Of a stretch of 64,000 bases of DNA, positions 59,687 to 64,000 are shown in pieces. Numbering within the stretch: the stretch's first letter is position 1; every line of letters begins with the position of its first letter. The translations under genes and the position numbers were made by a program. The DNA comes from Candidatus Vicinibacter proximus (lineage in GTDB: Bacteria; Bacteroidota; Bacteroidia; Chitinophagales; Saprospiraceae): the NCBI GenBank assembly GCA_016713905.1, contig JADJOE010000003.1, forward strand, positions 2,258,983-2,322,982. Reading direction: 5' to 3'. The notes beneath the pieces are model-generated. The model was not told the origin of the DNA, did no database searches, and saw only the letters and a program-made list of their open reading frames with translations.

Positions 59687-60124
59687 TTAGTTTTTTATAA
59701 TTCTTATAAGGGATTGATATTCAGGAGTAGCCAAAACAGCTCTAATTGAAGGATCCATTTCAATAAGGTTACCGCTTCTAACCACGAGATTGCTGTATTC
59801 CTGCATATCCATACTGCTAAGTACCACATCGTAAGTACTCATGTTAGGATCGGATCTGTTCAGTAATGCATCCAGTACCCTCTGGTAAACCTTTACAGTT
59901 GGCCAAAGTGTGGAATTCGGACCTTGTTGCTTTGCTGTTGCCAGCACGTTGCCGTACTCCAAATTCAGATCCTGGTAAGCTTGAGTAGCAGGTTTTAAGG
60001 TGGGTAGTCCGTAAGAAAGTGTTTGAGCAAAGCTCCGGGTGGAGGAGGCCATAAATATGGTCAAGATTGCAAAGAACAAGAACTTAACAAAAGGACTCCT
60101 TGAATGTAAATTCGCCTGTTTCAT
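59687..60124 (-). CDS. Small secreted protein, first gene of operon 2
   Basis: A 145-residue paralog of the protein at 51823: same length, signal peptide to about residue 34 (TRSFAQ), shared positions in GLPTLKPATQAYQDL, VKVYQRVLDALLNRSDPN, and the end TPEYQSLIRIIKN. Heads the three-gene operon with giant gene 2. No known domain. The conserved pairing with a giant HYR protein in both operons suggests a common role in export or assembly, which is inference. Confidence 0.7.
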   Translation of the reverse strand: MKQANLHSRSPFVKFLFFAILTIFMASSTRSFAQTLSYGLPTLKPATQAYQDLNLEYGNVLATAKQQGPNSTLWPTVKVYQRVLDALLNRSDPNMSTYDVVLSSMDMQEYSNLVVRSGNLIEMDPSIRAVLATPEYQSLIRIIKN

Positions 60125-60513
60125 GAGTTTTGGTTATATTGAAAAAAAATCAAATCAAATATGTACCAAGTACCAAAAATGTCAATATCCAAAATGGAAA
60201 ATAAATGGCCAAATCGGCAGAGCAATTTATAAACCAAAACACAGTTTTAAAAAGGAATCCAATTGCAGACTAGAACACTTTTAAATTCTTTAAAGAATTT
60301 AAAAAGAAACGCAAATACTTAATAATGACTTAATTATCTTTTTGGATGCTTCGTCCAGGAGGTAATTAGTCCTGAGTTTGGTAAATAAATCAAAGCCTCC
60401 ATGGTAAGTGGAAACTTTCAGCCCAAAGTTACGAATGAATAAAAGTCATATATTACCTTTAAATATGTATTTTTTATATTAGATAAAATTATAATTTGAA
60501 ATCCTTTTTGACC
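60125..60513 (-). promoter_or_regulatory. Upstream region of operon 2 with conserved element (60321-60393)
   Basis: It holds the second copy of the element described at 52445-52520, at a similar distance (about 197-270 bp) from the first gene. Outside the element the two spacers do not resemble each other. The rest is AT-rich, with the tail end of the LolA-like gene just beyond. Confidence 0.5.
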
Positions 60514-61203
60514 TCATTGGTTAAAAACCTTTTCATTAAAGTCCTGATTCAATTTGTAATTCGAAAAATTTAACCGAATCTTTCCCTGGGTCAGGATTGG
60601 AGGGGATGCCTGAATTTTAGTCCTTGAATTTAGATCTGCAGACATCATTTTGGGAATTTTGAATTTACCCACTTCTATTCCAAAAACCATCAATTCAGGG
60701 AGCTTGCTCCCGGGTTTCTCGTCATATAGATATTGGATTTCTACCGTTCCATTTGACTTTGTAGTAAGTGAAGATTTAACAATTCTTCTTCTTGTTGCAT
60801 CGACCCATATTTTAGCCAGAATCAATTCCTCATGTTCTTTTGGAACCAACTGAATAATTCTGATGATGGAACCTGGATTGGTTTCACTTCCCCCGTCAAT
60901 ACAGACGTAGCTTTCCGGATCTGAAATAAGTTCCATTAGATAGAAGGGATTTTGCTTTGGCATAAATGCAATGCCCTCAGTCTTCACTTTGAATAAATTG
61001 GGTTGTTTGAAATACACCTTTCCCTTAACCGGATCAATATTAATATAAGGGATCTCAAAACTGATGTTTATGTCGGCTGTATATTTTTCAATTTTTTTAA
61101 AATCCTTTTGGATCATTTGTACCAAAATTTCAGCCTTTTGACCAATTGCTTTGCCCATTAAAATTGAAAGGCCAAATATCATGGTAATCAAAGTCCTGCT
61201 CAC
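60514..61203 (-). CDS. LolA-like outer-membrane lipoprotein carrier domain protein
   Basis: A 229-residue exported protein with signal peptide (cleavage near KAIGQ-22). The body fits the LolA/outer-membrane lipoprotein-sorting fold: VKGKVYFKQPNLFKVKTEG, then SYVCIDGG and KIWVDATRRRIVKSSL. Its start overlaps the stop of the ABC permease by 4 bp (ATGA), so it is part of the transporter operon. It may handle a lipid-linked cargo. Typical LolA proteins are about 200 residues. Confidence 0.6.
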   Translation of the reverse strand: MSRTLITMIFGLSILMGKAIGQKAEILVQMIQKDFKKIEKYTADINISFEIPYINIDPVKGKVYFKQPNLFKVKTEGIAFMPKQNPFYLMELISDPESYVCIDGGSETNPGSIIRIIQLVPKEHEELILAKIWVDATRRRIVKSSLTTKSNGTVEIQYLYDEKPGSKLPELMVFGIEVGKFKIPKMMSADLNSRTKIQASPPILTQGKIRLNFSNYKLNQDFNEKVFNQ

Positions 61204-62042
61204 GAGTGTATGTCTTTTCGATTAAAGTAATATATGGAAACTCCTAAAAACAAAATGATATGCAAGATGAGAATGAGGATGGAGGTCTGCATAATGCCCC
61301 AGTCAACTGGTTGATCAAACATATTGCGCCATACGATCATATAACTTGTAAAGAGAAATGGTTTGATGTGATCAAATAATGGCAAATCAAAACTTCCTAT
61401 GATGGTAAAAATCACAATAACCGCCATGGTTAAAATGATGGGTCCAATAGAATTGTCCGTAAAACAGGAAAGCATCAAGGAAAAAGAGGAGACCACACTT
61501 AAACTCAAAAAAGCAATCCCAAATGCCGCATAAAATCGCCACAAGACATCATTACTTTTTAAAACAATTATGGTTTCAGATTTTAAAATGATCAGATCAC
61601 CTTCACCAAATAAAAGCAAGGATCCACCTAAAGCTAAAGCCCCCAGTAAAAGCAACAAAAGGAGTACGTAAAAACTTCCGGCTATATATTTTGCCATGAC
61701 TACCTCAGTTCTGGAAACTGGTCTTGTTAGCAATAGCCGCAAAGTTCCGTTTGCCGCTTCCCCACTGATCACATCTCCTGTAACCAATGCAACCAGCAAA
61801 GGCATTTGGATGATGAGTGTCTGAAGTATGATGAAACACACCAGATAACCATTCAACACCTTTCCCTCAATGCTTAAAAAACTCTCTAGCTGTTGAAAAA
61901 TAAATTCAATATATGAGGCCCCATCTATAAATAGTGCAAATTCAATGATAAAAACTATCAGCAATATTGCAACAAAACCAATATAACTCCTGGGCCGTTT
62001 GGCTATTTTGTATAATTCCGTTCTGATCAAAGCGTACATCAT
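61200..62042 (-). CDS. ABC-2 type transporter permease
   Basis: A 280-residue inner-membrane protein with six predicted spans. LLVALVTGDVISGEAANGTLRLLLTRPVSRTEVVMAKY is the typical cytoplasmic stretch of ABC-2 permeases such as those with NosY or BcrB-like architecture. The gene follows its ATPase after one base. Substrate unknown. Linked by 4-bp overlap to the LolA-like gene. Confidence 0.85.
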   Translation of the reverse strand: MMYALIRTELYKIAKRPRSYIGFVAILLIVFIIEFALFIDGASYIEFIFQQLESFLSIEGKVLNGYLVCFIILQTLIIQMPLLVALVTGDVISGEAANGTLRLLLTRPVSRTEVVMAKYIAGSFYVLLLLLLLGALALGGSLLLFGEGDLIILKSETIIVLKSNDVLWRFYAAFGIAFLSLSVVSSFSLMLSCFTDNSIGPIILTMAVIVIFTIIGSFDLPLFDHIKPFLFTSYMIVWRNMFDQPVDWGIMQTSILILILHIILFLGVSIYYFNRKDIHS

Positions 62043-62043
62043 C

Positions 62044-62954
62044 TCAATTTCCTGTAAGTTTGAAAAAATAATCCTCCAGTTTGCGCTTATAGTAAACTGA
62101 ATAAATCTTTATTCCACTTTCAACTAAAACCTTGTTGATTTCAGCAATTAATGCTTTTGGGGCCTGGCATTGCAGCTCCGGTAGTAGAAATTTTTGACCC
62201 ACAATGGATGGCCAATTATAAATGGATCCTCTCATTTGCCAGGGTGTATTATCTGTCTCCATCACAACCACCAATTCCTGATCATTAATCAAAGTCTGAA
62301 CGTTGCCTTGAACAATTGCTTTTCCCTTTATTCATAATCACCATATGGTCAGCAATCAGCTCAATTTCAGATAAGATGTGCGAAGAGAGGATCACAGTCT
62401 TACCAGATAGCTTCAAATTAAAAATCATCTGTCGCAATTCAAGAATCCCACTTGGATCAAGACCAGTCGTAGGTTCATCGAGAATAACCAAATCGAGGAT
62501 TATGAATAATTGCCTGAGCAATTCCCAACCTTTGCTTCATGCCATGACTATAGGTAGCAACTTTATGTTCGCCCGGGAAGACATCCAACAAAATCAAGAA
62601 CATCCTCCATTCTTTTCGGATCTGGCCTGATGCCGCTTAGCCTTGACAAGCAAATTCAAATTTTCAATTCCGGTCAAATAAAGATAAAAATCCTGGTTTT
62701 TCAATAATGCTGCCAATCCTGAAAGTATTTCCTTGCGATGATTATTCAGATCTTTTCCAAATACTCTTAATAATTCCTTGATCAGGACTTATCAGGGACA
62801 ACATCATTCTCAAAGTAGTACTTTTTCCTGCGCCATTCGGGCCCAGAAATCCATAAATGCAATTTGCTGGAATGACCAAATCAAGATGATCTACTGCCAG
62901 AATATCCTTGTATGTCTTACTTAATTGTGAAATTTCAATCATCCCGGAATCCAT
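62044..62954 (-). pseudogene. ABC transporter ATPase, frame broken five times
   Basis: Joined across frames, the gene encodes about 300 residues. It has Walker A GPNGAGKST near residue 42, a signature-like region YSHGMKQRLGIAQAI (the usual LSGGQ replaced by YSHGM, common in this subfamily), Walker B LVILDEP and the switch histidine in SSHILSE. Frame changes occur near 62765, 62641, 62571-62577, 62490-62500 and 62320-62323; each is explained by one extra base. No substitution stops are needed. Partner of the permease that follows. Decay or local base-call error; identical sign of all five favours error. Confidence 0.8.
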
Positions 62955-62972
62955 TTAAAACTAACGCTCATA

Positions 62973-64000
62973 TCACCAAATGGTTTTAGAAACATTGATT
63001 AAAAAGGTATGCTTCTTCCCTTTTAAATTCAATAATTTCATATCCTTCACATCATACGGAATTGAAATCCCACTTTTGTGTGCAGGAACAATTTCCCATT
63101 TCTTATTTTTGTCTTGCATCAAAAGACAACCGATACCGGCATCTGCTCGTGTAGTTTCTATTTCTGAATGAAGTTGATTACCCGCTAACAGGATATCCTT
63201 AATCCCGTCTCCATTTAAGTCTTGCACCAAAATGGATTGAACAGGGGCAAATTGAGCTTCAACAGGTAATTTCAATAGCTCAAAGTCATTTTGTTTTTTA
63301 ATAAAAAATGCAGAACTAAATAATTTTGCTTGCAGTAAAATACCCTTATCAGAAACCTTGGGTAACAAATCATTGATTCCGGCATCAGCAAAAGATCTGA
63401 AGGTTGGAAATTTTTTACTTATCGAAGGAAGCTGTTCAGATGCGCATTGTTTGCCCCTAACGGGAACAATAAGCTTGTCTTGATATTTTGCAAGAAACAC
63501 ATCATAACTTCCATTCTGATCGTAGTCATCACAATAAACCTGAAAAGGCTTTTCAACGGAAGCATGAAATTTATAATTTTCTCCAAGATTACCTGCGATC
63601 AAATCCAATTCTCCATCTCCGTTTAAATCTTCAGCTAAAATTTTATTCCACCAGCCTTCCGTATTTGAGAAGCCATATTTTTGTGGATCGGCAGGAATTA
63701 AATTTTTGTCCTTCCATTCAAATACAGATACGGGCATCCACTCTCCTACCACAATCAATTCAAGAATTTGGTCCTTATTTAAATCCATCCATACAGCGGA
63801 GGTAACCATCCCAAGCTTTAAAAGTGCTGTTGCCTTTTCAGATGTGACATCCTTGTATTGACCTTTGCCTGTATTTTCAAGTAAATAGCTTTTTGGAGAA
63901 AATGGGTATTTATCTGGAACAGTCCTGCCTCCTCTAAATATATCCAGATCGCCGTCCCCATCAAAATCAGTCACCGCCAAACAAGATCCGGAAGAAGTAA
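62973..64000 (-). CDS. FG-GAP/VCBS repeat protein, 5' end outside window
   Basis: The frame is open to the right edge (TSSGSCLAVTDFDGDGDLD), so the start is beyond the window. The visible 342 residues contain several FG-GAP/VCBS calcium-binding beta-propeller motifs: DFDGDGDLDIFRGGR, DLNGDGELDLIAGN, DDYDQNGSYDVF and DLNGDGIKDILLAGN. Such propellers are common in exported Bacteroidota proteins, often ahead of a C-terminal domain; here the end is HTFLINVSKTIW without a sorting domain. It probably lies outside the cytoplasm. Upstream of the ABC operon by 18 bp. Confidence 0.8.
   Translation of the reverse strand, partial: TSSGSCLAVTDFDGDGDLDIFRGGRTVPDKYPFSPKSYLLENTGKGQYKDVTSEKATALLKLGMVTSAVWMDLNKDQILELIVVGEWMPVSVFEWKDKNLIPADPQKYGFSNTEGWWNKILAEDLNGDGELDLIAGNLGENYKFHASVEKPFQVYCDDYDQNGSYDVFLAKYQDKLIVPVRGKQCASEQLPSISKKFPTFRSFADAGINDLLPKVSDKGILLQAKLFSSAFFIKKQNDFELLKLPVEAQFAPVQSILVQDLNGDGIKDILLAGNQLHSEIETTRADAGIGCLLMQDKNKKWEIVPAHKSGISIPYDVKDMKLLNLKGKKHTFLINVSKTIW

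Overview
The window is chromosomal DNA of a Bacteroidota bacterium, probably of the Saprospiraceae/Chitinophagales type. The evidence is direct: many secreted proteins with type IX secretion (T9SS) type A or gliding-motility type B C-terminal domains, HYR-rich giant surface proteins, a TonB-dependent receptor of the outer-membrane beta-barrel family, AT-rich spacers, and promoters of the TTG-N20/21-TATATTC kind (compare the Bacteroidota consensus TTG/TAnnTTTG). No rRNA, tRNA or CRISPR array was found. The exact genus is not determinable here.

Layout. 1-8.3 kb: the end of a ketoacyl-ACP synthase III gene, a formate/nitrite-type channel, a repeat-packed 1.7-kb non-coding stretch (a MITE-like palindrome split by a 1077-bp element with perfect 18-bp ends that carries a 7x123-bp hairpin array), an alpha/beta hydrolase, a class-C beta-lactamase-like hydrolase, and a TonB-dependent receptor interrupted by one in-frame stop. 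8.6-22.6 kb: three tandem copies (A, B, C; about 4.7 kb period) of a two-gene cassette. Gene 1 is a dockerin/cohesin-like T9SS protein and gene 2 a gliding-type surface protein. Each cassette has the same promoter boxes and a poly-C tract just after the first ATG of gene 1. The tract is in frame only in B; A is degenerate and C is off by one. 22.6-25.0 kb: two more MITE-like palindromes, the second split by an IS110-family element whose upstream leader is a bridge-RNA candidate. 25.1-26.4 kb: duplicated coiled-coil PD-(D/E)XK genes.

26.4-45.0 kb is ordinary chromosome: a metal-binding HMA protein with an outer-membrane partner, a CSLREA/gliding-type surface protein, lipA, a deacetylase-like protein, an HYR-like T9SS protein, an amino-acid permease, a cytochrome-like lipoprotein, and a polyamine operon (arginine decarboxylase, agmatinase, deoxyhypusine-synthase-like protein). 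45.4-60.4 kb holds two paralogous minus-strand operons. Each has one or two small secreted proteins followed by a giant (about 2100 aa) HYR/dockerin/cohesin/T9SS protein. They share a 75-bp upstream element, the C-terminal two thirds and a double terminator hairpin, but have different N-terminal domains. 60.5-64 kb: a LolA-like protein, an ABC-2 permease, its ATPase (broken by five +1 shifts) and a partial FG-GAP protein.

The recurring theme is surface-protein diversification: a constant C-terminal stalk and secretion module joined to exchangeable N-terminal heads, in two unrelated families, with homopolymer-linked frame changes in the same genes. Part of the frame changes may be sequence error (most are single-base insertions), so the phase-variation reading needs read-level confirmation.
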